Shown: one piece after another, positions 25,967-40,988 of the stretch | Layout: every line of letters starts with the position of its first letter | Position numbering within the stretch: the stretch's first letter is position 1 | Assembly (NCBI GenBank): GCA_030403585.1 | Contig: JAUEPE010000015.1 | Coordinates: 1-64,000, forward strand | Source of the DNA: Frankia sp. RB7 | Lineage (GTDB): Bacteria; Pseudomonadota; Alphaproteobacteria; Rhizobiales; Xanthobacteraceae | Direction: 5' to 3' | DNA length: 64,000 nucleotides | The notes under the pieces: model-generated | Seen by the model: the letters and a program-made list of their open reading frames with translations, nothing else | Database searches by the model: none | Told to the model about the DNA's origin: nothing | Position numbers and translations under genes: made by a program

Positions 25967-26220
25967 TCAGCAGAGGAACCGGGCGAGGTCCCGGTCATTT
26001 TACCTTCATGGGGCTGCTTTGCCACCCGAAAAGGCCTGTGTTAGAGAGCGCACGGTTCCGCTTAACCGATTTTGACGCAGCCAGGCATTGAGGCCCGGCC
26101 CGCAGTCGATCCTGCTCGGATTTGCGCCTGACTACGGCAATTGGCGTTGCTTTCCGAACGAAACGGGGCCCATTTTTGCCAGAAACGCCGCTCAATCGGG
26201 GTTCAAACAGAGGCTTCCGC
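25967..26220. other. Rest of the irr-fabA divergent region
   Basis: About 250 bp of fabA leader beyond the two iron-type sites. An in-frame extension of fabA up to 26122 exists, but the extra 33 residues are not family-like. I see no further structured element except scattered short repeats, and no alternative gene. Confidence 0.4.
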
Positions 26221-26742
26221 ATGCTGAACAGGCGCAACGGTTACGAATACGAAGATCTGCTGGCATGTGGCCGCGGTGAGATGTTCGGCCCGGGCAATGC
26301 CCAGCTGCCGCTGCCGCCGATGCTCATGTTCGACCGCATCACGGAAATCAGCGACAATGGCGGCGAGTACGGCAAGGGCGTGGTGCGCGCCGAGCTCGAC
26401 GTGAAATCCGACCTCTGGTTCTTTGGCTGCCACTTCAAGAACGATCCCGTGATGCCCGGCTGCCTCGGCCTTGATGCGCTATGGCAAATGGTCGGCTTTT
26501 ATCTGGGCTGGACCGGAGGCGAAGGTCGTGGCCGCGCGCTCGGCTTGAACGAATTGAAGTTCAGTGGCCAGGTGCTGCCCGAAGCCCGCAAGGTTGTGTA
26601 CAACGTCGATATCAAGCGCGTGATGCGCTCAAAGCTCGTGCTCGGCATTGCCGACGGATGGCTTTCGGTCGACGACCAGATTATTTATCGCGCCAAGGAT
26701 CTGAAGGTCGGCCTGTTCAAGCAGGGCACGAGCCTGGGCTAA
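26221..26742 (+). CDS. fabA: FabA, 3-hydroxydecanoyl-ACP dehydratase/isomerase (173 aa)
   Basis: Bifunctional dehydratase and trans-2 to cis-3 isomerase at the C10 branch point of anaerobic unsaturated fatty acid synthesis. The catalytic His71 lies in [19 protein letters not shown] and the catalytic Asp85 at its end; [13 protein letters not shown] is also typical. The start [19 protein letters not shown] (26221) gives 173 residues, the family length. fabB follows 40 bp downstream and fabI after that, giving an unsaturated fatty acid operon. The gene is divergent from irr, a conserved neighbour in rhizobia, so the operon may respond to iron. Confidence 0.96.
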   Translation: MLNRRNGYEYEDLLACGRGEMFGPGNAQLPLPPMLMFDRITEISDNGGEYGKGVVRAELDVKSDLWFFGCHFKNDPVMPGCLGLDALWQMVGFYLGWTGGEGRGRALGLNELKFSGQVLPEARKVVYNVDIKRVMRSKLVLGIADGWLSVDDQIIYRAKDLKVGLFKQGTSLG

Positions 26743-26782
26743 CGCGCATCACCAAGAGACAACGATATAGGGCGAGGCTGTC

Positions 26783-28006
26783 ATGAGGCGGGTTGTGGTC
26801 ACCGGGATGGGTATCGTCTCGTCGATCGGAAACAACACCCAGGAAGTGCTTGCGAGCCTTCACGAGGCGAAGTCGGGCATTTCTCGGGCTGAGAAATATG
26901 CCGAGCTCGGCTTCCGTTCGCAGGTGCAAGGTGCGCCGACGCTCGATCCTTCGACAGTGGTCGACCGCCGCGCGATGCGTTTCCTCGGTCAGGGCGCGGC
27001 GTGGAATCATGTCGCGATGGAGCAGGCGATCCAGGACTCCGGTCTGTCGCCTGAGGAAGTCTCCAACATCCGCACTGGCATCATCATGGGCTCCGGCGGT
27101 CCCTCGGCGCGCACCATCGTCGAAGCCGCCGACATCACCCGCACCAAGGGACCGAAGCGCGTCGGTCCGTTCGCCGTGCCGAAAGCGATGTCGTCCACGG
27201 CGTCGGCGACGCTCGCGACCTGGTTCAAGATCAAGGGCGTGAACTATTCGATCTCCTCGGCCTGCGCGACGTCTAACCATTGCGTCGGCAACGCCTATGA
27301 GACGATCCAGATCGGCAAGCAGGACGTTGTCTTCGCCGGCGGTTGCGAGGAGCTCGACTGGTCGCTGTCGGTGCTGTTCGACGCCATGGGCGCCATGTCC
27401 TCGAAATACAACGACACCCCCGCCACTGCCTCGCGTCCCTACGACGCCAACCGCGACGGTTTTGTGATTGCCGGCGGTGCCGGTGTGCTGGTGCTGGAAG
27501 AGCTCGAGCACGCCAAGGCGCGCGGCGCGCGCATCTACGGCGAGATCGTCGGCTATGGCGCGACCTCGGACGGCTACGACATGGTCGCGCCGTCAGGTGA
27601 AGGCGCCGAGCGCTGCATGCGCATGGCGATGTCTACGGTGAAGACCAAGGTCGACTACATCAATCCGCACGCCACCTCGACGCCAGCAGGAGATCCGCCG
27701 GAGATCGAGGCGCTCCGCCGCGTGTTCGGCGCCGGCGAGAAGTGCCCGCCGATTTCGGCGACCAAGGCGCTGACCGGCCACTCGCTCGGCGCGACCGGGG
27801 TGCAGGAGGCGATCTATTCGCTGCTGATGATGAACAACGGTTTCATCTGCGAAAGCGCACATATCCAGGAGCTCGATCCCGCGTTCGCTGACATGCCGAT
27901 CGTGCGCAAGCGCATCGACAACGTCAAAATCGGCACCGTGCTGTCGAACTCCTTCGGCTTCGGCGGCACCAACGCCACGCTGGTGTTCAGCCGGCTGGAT
28001 GTGTGA
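26783..28006 (+). CDS. fabB: FabB, 3-oxoacyl-ACP synthase I (407 aa)
   Basis: Condensing enzyme that elongates the cis-3-decenoyl-ACP produced by FabA, committing carbon to unsaturated fatty acids. The Cys-His-His triad is complete: Cys161 in [12 protein letters not shown], His296 in [12 protein letters not shown] and His333 in [13 protein letters not shown]. Start [20 protein letters not shown] is typical. It sits between fabA and fabI in the same direction; pairing with fabA identifies it as FabB rather than FabF. Confidence 0.96.
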   Translation: MRRVVVTGMGIVSSIGNNTQEVLASLHEAKSGISRAEKYAELGFRSQVQGAPTLDPSTVVDRRAMRFLGQGAAWNHVAMEQAIQDSGLSPEEVSNIRTGIIMGSGGPSARTIVEAADITRTKGPKRVGPFAVPKAMSSTASATLATWFKIKGVNYSISSACATSNHCVGNAYETIQIGKQDVVFAGGCEELDWSLSVLFDAMGAMSSKYNDTPATASRPYDANRDGFVIAGGAGVLVLEELEHAKARGARIYGEIVGYGATSDGYDMVAPSGEGAERCMRMAMSTVKTKVDYINPHATSTPAGDPPEIEALRRVFGAGEKCPPISATKALTGHSLGATGVQEAIYSLLMMNNGFICESAHIQELDPAFADMPIVRKRIDNVKIGTVLSNSFGFGGTNATLVFSRLDV

Positions 28007-28058
28007 GCCCAGTACGCCGCGGCTTTTCGATTTTTAACGACCGCTTCTGGAATACTGG

Positions 28059-28080
28059 ATCGCCCGCTTGCGCGGGCGAT
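28059..28080. repeat. Short hairpin repeat between fabB and fabI
   Basis: ATCGCCCGC, loop TTGC, GCGGGCGAT, in the 101-bp fabB-fabI gap. It looks like a truncated member of a common Bradyrhizobium intergenic repeat, and may attenuate read-through from fabB or stabilise the upstream mRNA. Confidence 0.55.
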
Positions 28081-28107
28081 GACCCCGAGTAGTGGAGTTG
28101 GTAGACG

Positions 28108-28908
28108 ATGGAAGGTTTGATGCAAGGCAAGCGCGGTCTGATCATGGGCATCGCCAATGATCATTCGATCGCCTGGGGCATGGCGAAGACGCTGCATTCC
28201 CATGGCGCCGAGCTCGCCTTCACCTTCCAGGGCGAAGCTCTCGGCAAGCGCGTCAAGCCGCTCGCGGAGTCTCTCGGTGTCGAACTGGTGCTGCCTTGCG
28301 ACGTCGAGGACATTGCCAGCGTCGACGCCACGTTCGTCGCCTTGCGCGAAAAATGGGGCAAGCTCGATTTCGTGATCCACGCGATCGGCTTCGCCGACAA
28401 GAACGAGCTGAAGGGCCGCTACGCCGACACCAGCCGCGAAAACTTTTCGCGCACCATGGTGATCTCCTGCTTCTCGTTCACGGAGGTGGCAAAACGCGCC
28501 GCCGAGCTGATGACGGACGGCGGCAGCATGATCACGCTGACCTTCGGCGCCTCGGAGCGATCGATGCCGAATTACAACGTGATGGGCGTGGCCAAGGCGG
28601 CGCTGGAAGCCTCGGTGCGCTATCTCGCCTCCGATTTCGGGCCGCGCGGTATCCGTGTCAACGCGATCTCCGCCGGTCCCATCCGTACGCTTGCCGGCTC
28701 CGGCATCGGCGAGGCGCGCGCGATGTTTGCCTTCATGCAGAAACATTCGCCGCTCCGCCGCGGCGTCACGCTCGACGAGCTCGGCGGCTCGGCGCTGTAT
28801 CTGCTGTCGGATCTCTCCGGCGGCGTGACCGGCGAAATCCATTATGTCGATTCCGGCTACAACACCGTCCTGATGCCGAGGCCGGATGATTTGAAAACGG
28901 AAGGCTGA
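28108..28908 (+). CDS. fabI: FabI, NADH-dependent enoyl-ACP reductase (266 aa)
   Basis: Short-chain dehydrogenase that reduces trans-2-enoyl-ACP, the last step of each fatty acid elongation cycle. The N-terminal GKRGLIMGIANDHSIAWGMA is the FabI-type nucleotide site. The catalytic pair is Tyr156 and Lys163 in MPNYNVMGVAKAALEA; numbering coincides with E. coli FabI. At position 146, where E. coli has a conserved Tyr, this protein has Phe (TFGASERSM). The C-terminal GGVTGEIHYVDSGYNTV is typical. Third gene of fabA-fabB-fabI. Rhizobia usually carry more than one FabI; whether this is the main one is not decidable here. Confidence 0.95.
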   Translation: MEGLMQGKRGLIMGIANDHSIAWGMAKTLHSHGAELAFTFQGEALGKRVKPLAESLGVELVLPCDVEDIASVDATFVALREKWGKLDFVIHAIGFADKNELKGRYADTSRENFSRTMVISCFSFTEVAKRAAELMTDGGSMITLTFGASERSMPNYNVMGVAKAALEASVRYLASDFGPRGIRVNAISAGPIRTLAGSGIGEARAMFAFMQKHSPLRRGVTLDELGGSALYLLSDLSGGVTGEIHYVDSGYNTVLMPRPDDLKTEG

Positions 28909-28913
28909 AGCGT

Positions 28914-28962
28914 GAGCATGATCTTTTCTGAAAACCGCTGCACGCTTTTCCGGATCATGCTC
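28914..28962. repeat. Dispersed palindromic repeat (GAGCATGATC family)
   Basis: GAGCATGATC at the left end is matched by GGATCATGCTC at the right, with a partially paired interior around AAAACCGCTGCACGCTTTTCC. This is a recognisable rhizobial intergenic repeat. It abuts the coding relic at 28962-29063. Confidence 0.7.
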
Positions 28963-29063
28963 TAACCCGCCGCGATCTTCTCCGCGCGCTGGAATGCCGG
29001 CCGCGCCATGCAGCGCGCGATATAGGCATCGAATACGGTGCGCGGCGGCACCATCTCCGGCTC
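28962..29063 (-). pseudogene. Glutathione S-transferase C-terminal relic
   Basis: On the minus strand one frame gives 33 residues ending in a stop at 28962: it contains RTVFDAYIARCMARPAFQRA, which has the pattern of a GST C-terminal helix (FxAYxxRxxARPAFxRA). Nothing upstream in that frame continues the GST fold; instead, the stop of the secreted-protein gene falls at exactly this point. It looks like the tail of a deleted gst gene, left by replacement or insertion. Confidence 0.55.
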
Positions 29064-29898
29064 AGTCGTCCTTGAGATAGCCCGGCAAGCCCCGGTCGAG
29101 CCTGTCCGTGACGAGCGCCCGCGTCCTCTCGCGCAGCGCTGCGTTGGTCGAAGCTGCCGCGGGTGGGTCGGGAAATAGCGAGTTGTCGAGCTTGTTGAGC
29201 GGGTCTTCGGTCAGTCGCATTCCCGCGGCGAAGTTCGCGCCGAAATTCACAAAGGGGCGCTTGATCTCCTCGTAGCTCCTTCCGTCGATCAGCGTGATCG
29301 CGACATTGGCGAAGAGATGCGAGTGACGAAGGATGCTGCCGACCCCCTGATTGTAAGTGCCGATGCCGTTCAGCGTCATGTGCGAATTCGGCAGCTCCGC
29401 CTTGAAGGTGGTTGCGACAAGATAGCGTTCGCAATTCGCATTTGCCGTGAAGCTCCGCACGATGACTGGCAGACGCTCGCCGGGATCGCGGATCAGGATC
29501 GTTTTCGGATTATAGAAGGGCTCGAAGACGCCTTTGGGATAGGCAATCCTGCGTACCCCGGGATCGTTGTTCGTTGCCGCGCGCACCCGCGCAAAGACGA
29601 GATCGTCGAGGCCCCAATCGATCGGGACCTCGCTTGCCTCCGCCTCGAAGATCGTGATGCCAAATTTCTGTACGGAGTAGTGGTCTCCGATCACCGAGAT
29701 CACACCGAGCCGGCACGGACCGCTCTCTGCCGCGACCGGCGGCTTTGCGGCCGGCTTGGCCTTCGGCGTCGCCTTCTTCACAACCGGTTTTGCCGGTGCG
29801 GTCTGAGCGGGAGGCGTGGTGCCTGTGGGAGGAGTTTGCGCGACTGCCGAACTCAAAACGGACAGCAGCGCGATCAGCGAGACAGCAATTCGAAGCAT
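29062..29898 (-). CDS. Secreted protein of unknown function (278 aa)
   Basis: Signal peptide MLRIAVSLIALLSVLSSAVA, then a low-complexity Pro/Ala/Lys linker (about residues 21-56) and a folded domain from about residue 60 (CRLGVISVIGDHYSVQKFGI) to 230. The linker resembles those of proteins that span the periplasm. I do not recognise the domain. A conserved look is given by the blocks DWGLDDLVFARVRA and RSYEEIKRPFVNFGANF. It is followed directly by the GST relic, which suggests that it arrived by recombination at this spot. Upstream is a short gap and then the GNAT gene in the same direction. Confidence 0.75.
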   Translation of the reverse strand: MLRIAVSLIALLSVLSSAVAQTPPTGTTPPAQTAPAKPVVKKATPKAKPAAKPPVAAESGPCRLGVISVIGDHYSVQKFGITIFEAEASEVPIDWGLDDLVFARVRAATNNDPGVRRIAYPKGVFEPFYNPKTILIRDPGERLPVIVRSFTANANCERYLVATTFKAELPNSHMTLNGIGTYNQGVGSILRHSHLFANVAITLIDGRSYEEIKRPFVNFGANFAAGMRLTEDPLNKLDNSLFPDPPAAASTNAALRERTRALVTDRLDRGLPGYLKDD

Positions 29899-29989
29899 GG
29901 ATTCCGGGAGATCAGCGGCAGGAGGTCATCAGGACGCGCCACGCTAGGGTGGGACCGTAACAACCGCAAGCTGCGCTCGGAGTCCGCGC

Positions 29990-30448
29990 CTACCCGGTGG
30001 GCCGCTTCCACCGATAATATTTCATCGCAAACCCGTTCGACGGCTCGATCTCTTCCTTCTCGAACACAAATCCCTCGCGCTCGTACCAGCGCCAGGCATT
30101 TTCGTTCTCGCGCACGCAGCGCAGATACATCTCATCCGGCATTTTCGTGCGCGTGAAGGCGAGCAGCTTCCGCCCGAGCGATTGCCCCTGATAAGCGGGT
30201 CCGACGAACAGCATGTCGAGATAGCGTTTCGGCAGATGCAGCGCGAGCATCGCGGCGATGGTGCCGTTGTCGTCGGCGACGAACAGGCTCCAGCCGTCCT
30301 CCATCTCGCGCCGGATGCGGGCACGCAGGTTCGCCAGCAGGAAGTCACTGGCCTCGCCAAGCCCGGTCGAGGCCCAGCTTTCCATCCAGACACGGCCGAT
30401 CTCGTCATATTCCTCAGTGCGGGCAGGGCGAATGATCGGATCTGACAT
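29990..30448 (-). CDS. GNAT-family N-acetyltransferase (152 aa)
   Basis: Gcn5-related acetyltransferase fold in one domain: start MSDPIIRPARTEEYDEIGRV, acetyl-CoA-binding loop VGPAYQGQSLGRKLLAFTRT near residues 86-105, and the C-terminal strand WYEREGFVFEKEE. It follows oxyR after 7 nt in the same direction, so the two are probably co-transcribed. Substrate unknown; a role in stress protection is only suggested by the neighbour. Confidence 0.87.
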   Translation of the reverse strand: MSDPIIRPARTEEYDEIGRVWMESWASTGLGEASDFLLANLRARIRREMEDGWSLFVADDNGTIAAMLALHLPKRYLDMLFVGPAYQGQSLGRKLLAFTRTKMPDEMYLRCVRENENAWRWYEREGFVFEKEEIEPSNGFAMKYYRWKRPTG

Positions 30449-30455
30449 CGAGGCT

Positions 30456-33656
<3,201 letters not shown>

Positions 33657-33681
33657 CGCCAGCACACAGCAAACGACAAAC

Positions 33682-33708
33682 AAAAAGGGCGGCCGCGAGG
33701 CCGCCCTT
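33682..33708 (-). terminator. Intrinsic terminator of pnp
   Basis: AAGGGCGGCC, loop of four, GGCCGCCCTT, followed on the minus strand by a T run (TTTTTG). It lies in the 78-bp gap between the convergent katG and pnp genes. On the plus strand there is no T run after the hairpin, so its orientation points to pnp. Confidence 0.85.
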
Positions 33709-33734
33709 CGTGTATCTGGGTGATGCGGAGGCGA

Positions 33735-35891
<2,157 letters not shown>

Positions 35892-36235
35892 AGAGGTCTT
35901 CTTTCATGGTTTCTCGAAAGAAGGGACGGCTCGAAAAACAAAAACCATGTCAAGATTGCAGGACGCTGATCGGAGCGGGCGATCAGCGTCCTGCGATCCT
36001 GCCATGGTTTTCGGATGTCGGATGGCGTCCATCCTTTCGGGTCATACGGGCACCTTGCCCGTTGCGCCCAGCCGCCGGATTGCTGCTGGACTGTCAGTCG
36101 GCACGTGCGCGAACACCGAACTGCGGTCTTCGCTCATCGTGCCCCGGATGCGAAGCAACCTTGGCCCGCACCGGACGTACGCGTGAGGCTCGATCAAAAA
36201 CCTCAAAACAAGCGCTTTCGCTCGAAATCACGCGC
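35892..36235. other. pnp leader and promoter region
   Basis: Gene-free gap between rpsO and pnp. The notable content is the long stem-loop at 35958-35994, listed separately. On the minus strand TTGACA occurs just after the stem, at about 35951-35946, but no convincing -10 hexamer accompanies it. No conserved small gene is apparent. Confidence 0.45.
35958..35994 (-). ncRNA. Perfect 14-bp stem-loop in the pnp leader
   Basis: GCAGGACGCTGATC and GATCAGCGTCCTGC form a perfect stem with a nine-base loop, 67-103 nt upstream of the pnp ATG. No T run follows on the minus strand, so it is not an ordinary terminator. In E. coli, RNase III cuts a stem in the pnp leader and PNPase then represses its own mRNA; this stem could serve the same purpose. 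This is a leader structure, not an independent RNA gene. Confidence 0.55.
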
Positions 36236-36259
36236 AAAAACGCGCGCCGGTGGCGCGCG
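36236..36259 (-). terminator. Intrinsic terminator of rpsO
   Basis: On the minus strand, CGCGCGCC, loop ACC, GGCGCGCG, then TTTTT, starting 9 nt after the rpsO stop. This ends or weakens transcription before pnp. Confidence 0.85.
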
Positions 36260-36268
36260 CAAGAACTG

Positions 36269-36538
36269 TTAACGACGAATGTTGTGCTTCTCGAGCAGCG
36301 CCTTGTAACGCGCCTCGTCCCTCTTCTTGAGGTAGTCGAGGAGCGAACGGCGAGTCGAGACAAGCTTCAAGAGGCCACGACGCGAATGGTTGTCCTTCAC
36401 GTGGGTCTTGAAATGGCTGGTCAGGTTGTTGATGCGTTCCGACAGGATCGCGACCTGAACCTCCGGCGAGCCGGTGTCACCAACCTTGTTGGCATTCGTC
36501 TTGATGACTTCCGCTTTGCGTTCTGCGGCAATCGACAT
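36269..36538 (-). CDS. rpsO: RpsO, 30S ribosomal protein S15 (89 aa)
   Basis: Primary 16S rRNA-binding protein of the small subunit platform. The family block [20 protein letters not shown] is near residues 42-61, followed by [19 protein letters not shown]. From [13 protein letters not shown] (36538) the length is 89, exactly the S15 norm; an ATG 6 nt earlier is possible. It follows truB after 2 nt, so it is translated from the rimP-nusA-infB transcript, and it has its own intrinsic terminator. Confidence 0.97.
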   Translation of the reverse strand: MSIAAERKAEVIKTNANKVGDTGSPEVQVAILSERINNLTSHFKTHVKDNHSRRGLLKLVSTRRSLLDYLKKRDEARYKALLEKHNIRR

Positions 36539-36540
36539 CG

Positions 36541-37653
36541 TCAATTTCTCTCGTTGCGACCGGTTGAGGCAGTCAAGCCGGTCAGGTTGAACACACGCTT
36601 GGGGATGATTTCGCCATTGCCAACTTCAGCAAGCGCCAAAAGACGGCCTGCCACCGTGACATAGACTGTGCCGCTACTTGTGGGCGCATCCCGTCCGCGC
36701 AATAAAACGGCTTGGCCCCGGTGGAGCCTTGCCGCATCAGCCCGAGTGACGGCCAGTGCCGGGATGTCGTCCAGCGCGGTCTCAACGGGCATCAGCGCGT
36801 CGGCGAGGCTTCCCTCGCCGGACGCGGCTCTATCGCACAAAGCCTCCAGCTGATCCAGCGGAATCATGTCGTTTTCGCCAAACGGGCCGACCAGGGTCCG
36901 CCGCAGCGCGCAGATATGGCCGAAAGTGCCGAGAATCCGGCCCATATCGCGGGCGAGCGCCCTGACATAGGTGCCCTTGCCGCACTCGGCCTCGAACACG
37001 GCCCGATCGGTATCCGGTTGATCCACAAGGGTTAAATGGTGAATTTCGACCGGGCGGGGCGCCAGTTCCACAATCTCGCCGTCGCGCGCAAGGTCATAGG
37101 CCCGCTCGCCCTGGACCTTGATCGCCGAATAGCGCGGCGGAACCTGCTCGATCACGCCGGTGAAGCGGGGGAGCAGGGCTTCGATGGCCTCGCGGGTCGG
37201 GCGCTGGTCCGAGGTCGCCGTGACCTGGCCCTCGATATCGTCGGTGTCGCGCTCCTGGCCCCAACACACGGTGAACTGGTAGCGCTTGCGGCCGTCCATG
37301 ACGAAAGGAACCGTCTTGGTGGCTTCGCCGAGTGCAATCGGAAGACCGCCCGACGCGAGCGGGTCGAGCGTGCCGGCATGTCCGGCGCGCTTGGCGTTGA
37401 ACAGACGCTTGAGCACGGCGACGGCTTGCGTCGAGGTCATCCCGATCGGCTTGTCGAGCACGACCCAGCCGTGCACGTCACGCCGGTCGCGCCGCGGCTG
37501 ATTGCCCTTCTGCTTGCCTGCGCGCGGATCGTTGTTGACGCGACGCGCCTCTTGATGCGGCTGAGCATCGGCATCTGCAAAATTATTTTTCTGCAGGTCG
37601 CGCGTATCGGCGTCTTCGCTGCCGATCGTGCCGTGAGCCGGGTCCATCATCAT
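36541..37653 (-). CDS. truB: TruB, tRNA pseudouridine-55 synthase (370 aa)
   Basis: Makes the universal pseudouridine in the T-loop of tRNA. The catalytic Asp is in [18 protein letters not shown]; the family blocks [17 protein letters not shown] and [12 protein letters not shown] are present. The N-terminus carries about 55 extra, charged, low-complexity residues before the fold starts at [11 protein letters not shown]. The stop of rbfA overlaps the start by 4 nt. An ATG cluster (MMMD) marks the beginning; a later start at an internal codon cannot be excluded. Confidence 0.95.
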   Translation of the reverse strand: MMMDPAHGTIGSEDADTRDLQKNNFADADAQPHQEARRVNNDPRAGKQKGNQPRRDRRDVHGWVVLDKPIGMTSTQAVAVLKRLFNAKRAGHAGTLDPLASGGLPIALGEATKTVPFVMDGRKRYQFTVCWGQERDTDDIEGQVTATSDQRPTREAIEALLPRFTGVIEQVPPRYSAIKVQGERAYDLARDGEIVELAPRPVEIHHLTLVDQPDTDRAVFEAECGKGTYVRALARDMGRILGTFGHICALRRTLVGPFGENDMIPLDQLEALCDRAASGEGSLADALMPVETALDDIPALAVTRADAARLHRGQAVLLRGRDAPTSSGTVYVTVAGRLLALAEVGNGEIIPKRVFNLTGLTASTGRNERN

Positions 37654-38081
37654 TGTTCTTCTTCCCGATCCGAGTCCGGATCCTGTTCCAGGTCCTTCTG
37701 CACCGCAGGTGTTCGCAAAAGCTTCTCGATCCGTTCCGCTTCGTCGAATCGCTCGTCGACGCGGAAGCGAAGGTCAGGTGCAAATTTCAGGTTAACGCGC
37801 CGCGCGACGTCGCCGCGCAGGAATTTCTTGTTGCGATCGAGCGCAGCAATGACGAGCTCGGTGTCGCGGCCACCAAGCGGCATCACATAGATTGTTGCGA
37901 GCTTCAGGTCGGGCGACATCCGCACCTCCGGCACGGTGATGATGTGACCTTCGAGATCAGCATCATGCACACTGCCCTGCGCCAGAATCTCGGCTATCGC
38001 GTGGCGAACCTGCTCGCCGACGCGCAGCTGACGCTGCGAGCCGCCGGGCGCGGAACTTTTTTTCTGATGATGGCGCGGCAT
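37650..38081 (-). CDS. rbfA: RbfA, 30S ribosome-binding factor A (143 aa)
   Basis: Ribosome maturation factor with a KH-like fold that acts late in 30S assembly. The start [20 protein letters not shown] leads into [17 protein letters not shown], and the KxFLRxxxAxxxxxxxxPxLxFxxD pattern is seen in [20 protein letters not shown]. The C-terminus is acidic ([10 protein letters not shown]). It lies between infB and truB in the usual order; a 156-bp gap with a repeat hairpin separates it from infB. Confidence 0.95.
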   Translation of the reverse strand: MPRHHQKKSSAPGGSQRQLRVGEQVRHAIAEILAQGSVHDADLEGHIITVPEVRMSPDLKLATIYVMPLGGRDTELVIAALDRNKKFLRGDVARRVNLKFAPDLRFRVDERFDEAERIEKLLRTPAVQKDLEQDPDSDREEEQ

Positions 38082-38158
38082 GGTCGAAAATCACCTCGTC
38101 GTGCCCGCGTTTGGGACACGAGCATTGTCATTTGTCCTGTTGGAACGAATGAGGCGTG

Positions 38159-38183
38159 GATGGCCGGAAAAAATCCGGCCATC
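38159..38183. repeat. GGCCGG hairpin in the infB-rbfA gap
   Basis: GATGGCCGGA, loop of five A residues, TCCGGCCATC, in the only sizeable gap of the rimP-truB block. Its arms resemble the hairpin at 25329-25352. It could stabilise the end of the infB message or partly end transcription. Confidence 0.5.
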
Positions 38184-38237
38184 GCACTCCCGCAATTTCA
38201 GCTCAAAAAGATCCGGGCGCTTCGGTAAGATTTGGAC

Positions 38238-40919
38238 TTACAGGGAGCGCTGGATCGTCTCCACGCGATAACACTCGATCACGTCACCGGCACGCATGTC
38301 GTGATAGTTCTCGAAGGCCATGCCGCATTCCTGACCGGACTGGACTTCCTTCACTTCGTCCTTGAAGCGCTTCAGCGTCGACAGCTTGCCTTCGTGCACG
38401 ACGACGTTGTCGCGGATCAGGCGCACATTGGCGCCGCGTTCCACGGTGCCGTCGGTGACGCGGCAGCCGGCAACCTTGCCGACCTTGGAGATGTTGAATA
38501 TCTCCAGGATCGAAGCGTTGCCCAGCATGGTTTCGCGCAAGGTCGGCGCGAGCAGACCGCTCATCGCCTTCTTCACGTCGTCCACGAGGTCGTAGATGAT
38601 GTTGTAGTAGCGGATCTCGATGCCGTTGCGCTTGGCGGCGGCAGCCGCCTCCTTGTTCGCACGAACCGAGAAGCCGATGATCGCGGCGTTGAAACCTTCC
38701 GCGAGCGTCACGTCCGATTCGGAGATGCCGCCGACGCCTGCATGCAGGATGCGGGCTGCGACTTCGTCGGTGCCGAGCTTCTCCAGCGAGCCGAGGATCG
38801 CTTCCAGCGAGCCCTGCACGTCGGCCTTGATGATCAGCGGGAATTCCTTGCGGCCCGCCGTCTTCAACTGCGACATCATCTGCTCGAGCGAGCCGCGCAT
38901 GCCGGAGATCGAGGCAGCCGCGTTCTCGCGCTTCTGGTGCGCGCGGTAGCTCGTGACCTGGCGGGCGCGGGCTTCGTTCTCGACGACCGCGAGACGATCG
39001 CCGGCTTCCGGCGGACCGTTGAAGCCGAGCACCTCGACCGGCACCGAGGGACCGGCTTCCGGAACCGTCTCGCCCTGATCCGAGATCAGCGCGCGGACGC
39101 GGCCCATTTCGGCACCGGCGACGATGATGTCACCGACACGAAGCGTGCCGCGCTGGACCAGCACGGTCGCAACCGGACCACGGCCGCGATCGAGCTTGGC
39201 TTCGATCACGGTGCCTTCGGCCGGACGCTCCGAATTGGTCTTCAGGTCGAGGATATCGGCCTGGAGCGCGATCATCTCGAGCAGCTTGTCGAGATTGGTC
39301 TTGTTCTTCGCGGACACTTCGACGTCGACGACGTCGCCGCCGAAGGATTCCACCTGCACTTCGTGCTGGAGCAGCTCGGTGCGGACGCGCTCGGGCCGGG
39401 CGTCGGGTTTGTCGATCTTGTTGATGGCAACGATGATCGGCACCCGCGCCGCCTTGGCGTGGTTGATGGCTTCGACGGTCTGCGGCATGACGCCGTCATC
39501 GGCCGCGACCACCAGCACGACGATGTCCGTGACCTTGGCGCCGCGGGCGCGCATCGCGGTGAATGCGGCGTGGCCGGGCGTGTCGATGAAGGTGATCTTC
39601 TTGCCGCTTTCGGGCGACAGCACCTGATAAGCGCCGATATGCTGGGTGATGCCGCCGGCTTCGCCGGAGACCACGTTGGCATGGCGGAGCGCGTCGAGCA
39701 GCGAGGTCTTGCCGTGGTCGACGTGGCCCATGACGGTCACGACAGGCGAACGCGTTTCGGTGTCGGTGGAATCGTCGGTGGCGTCGAACAGGCCTTCTTC
39801 GACGTCGGATGCGGCAACGCGCTTGACGGTGTGACCCAGTTCCTCGGCGATCAGCTGCGCGGTGTCGGCGTCGATCACGTCGGTGATCTTGTGAATCGCG
39901 CCCTGCTTCATCAGCATGCGGATGATTTCCACCGCGCGCTCGGCCATGCGGTTGGCGAGTTCCTGGATGGTGATCGCTTCAGGAATGATCACCTCGCGGA
40001 TCAGCTTTTCCTTCGGCTCGTTCGAGACGTGGCCCTTCAGGCGCTGGGTACGGCGGCGGAACGAGGCGATCGAGCGCTCGCGCACTTCGTCGGCATTGAG
40101 CGCGGTGACGACGGTCAGTCGGCCGCGCTCCTTCTGCGGGCCAGGCTTATGGGTGGGCTTGGGCGCGACCACGGGACGCGCTGCGCCGCCGGGACCGCGA
40201 CGGATCTGGCGCGGACCATCGTCCTCGTCCGGTCCGGCTGCGACACCGGGGGCACGAGCCGCCGGAATACCTGGCCGCGCAGTGGTGGTTGCCGGGCGAG
40301 CGGTCGTCGTCGCTCCCGGTCGCGTCGTGGTCGGCGCGGGACGCGGAGCGCTGGTCGCCGGGGCGGCTGCCGCGGGACGCGGGGCCGATGCTGCCTGCTC
40401 GCCTTCGCCAAAACGCTTCTTGGCTTCGGTCTCGGCCTTGCGCTTGGCCTCATCCTCGTGACGGTGGCGCTCTTCCTCGGCCTTGCGGCGGGATTCGGCG
40501 GCGTCGCGCTCGGCGCGCTCGGCGGCCTCGCGGACGGTGCGGCGCTGAGCTTCTTCCTCGGCCTGGCGGCGCTCTTCGACTTCGCGCACCTTGGCGTCAG
40601 CCAGCGCACTTGCGCGAGCCGAACGTTCATCCTCGGTCAGCGTACGCAGCACGACGCCGGAGCCGGCGTTGCGCGGCGGCGCCGGGCGTGAAGGAGCGGG
40701 CGCAGGCGCGGCGGGCGCCGGCTTCGCAACAACGGTGGGCGCCTGCGGCTCAGGGCTGCCGTCGATACGGCGCTTGCCGCGCTTCTCGACCACGACCTGC
40801 TTGCTGCGGCCATGGCTGAAGCTCTGGCGCACAGTGCCCGTTTCGACGCGCGGCTTGAGCGATAGCGTCTTGCTCGGAACGCTCAGCTTCTTGTCGTCAG
40901 GGGTCTTGGTATCAACCAT
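38238..40919 (-). CDS. infB: InfB, translation initiation factor IF-2 (893 aa)
   Basis: GTPase that brings fMet-tRNA to the 30S subunit. The G motifs are [30 protein letters not shown] and [11 protein letters not shown]. The first 330 or so residues are a low-complexity extension rich in Ala, Pro, Arg and Glu (for example EAERRKAEEE-like coiled stretches), typical of IF-2 in GC-rich bacteria. An IF2_N-type segment ([20 protein letters not shown]) precedes the G domain. It follows the ylxR-type gene after about 70 nt. Confidence 0.97.
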   Translation of the reverse strand: MVDTKTPDDKKLSVPSKTLSLKPRVETGTVRQSFSHGRSKQVVVEKRGKRRIDGSPEPQAPTVVAKPAPAAPAPAPSRPAPPRNAGSGVVLRTLTEDERSARASALADAKVREVEERRQAEEEAQRRTVREAAERAERDAAESRRKAEEERHRHEDEAKRKAETEAKKRFGEGEQAASAPRPAAAAPATSAPRPAPTTTRPGATTTARPATTTARPGIPAARAPGVAAGPDEDDGPRQIRRGPGGAARPVVAPKPTHKPGPQKERGRLTVVTALNADEVRERSIASFRRRTQRLKGHVSNEPKEKLIREVIIPEAITIQELANRMAERAVEIIRMLMKQGAIHKITDVIDADTAQLIAEELGHTVKRVAASDVEEGLFDATDDSTDTETRSPVVTVMGHVDHGKTSLLDALRHANVVSGEAGGITQHIGAYQVLSPESGKKITFIDTPGHAAFTAMRARGAKVTDIVVLVVAADDGVMPQTVEAINHAKAARVPIIVAINKIDKPDARPERVRTELLQHEVQVESFGGDVVDVEVSAKNKTNLDKLLEMIALQADILDLKTNSERPAEGTVIEAKLDRGRGPVATVLVQRGTLRVGDIIVAGAEMGRVRALISDQGETVPEAGPSVPVEVLGFNGPPEAGDRLAVVENEARARQVTSYRAHQKRENAAASISGMRGSLEQMMSQLKTAGRKEFPLIIKADVQGSLEAILGSLEKLGTDEVAARILHAGVGGISESDVTLAEGFNAAIIGFSVRANKEAAAAAKRNGIEIRYYNIIYDLVDDVKKAMSGLLAPTLRETMLGNASILEIFNISKVGKVAGCRVTDGTVERGANVRLIRDNVVVHEGKLSTLKRFKDEVKEVQSGQECGMAFENYHDMRAGDVIECYRVETIQRSL

Positions 40920-40988
40920 TCAGCAGTCCTAATCCTGATTTATCAGTGTTGTGCGTTGCCGCACCGTCTTATTGGGTGGTCGTTATCT

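Noticed and set aside
38232..40691. 819-codon open frame opposite infB
   Set aside because: Long antisense frames are expected over GC-rich genes with low-complexity Ala/Arg/Glu content; all IF-2 motifs are on the minus strand.
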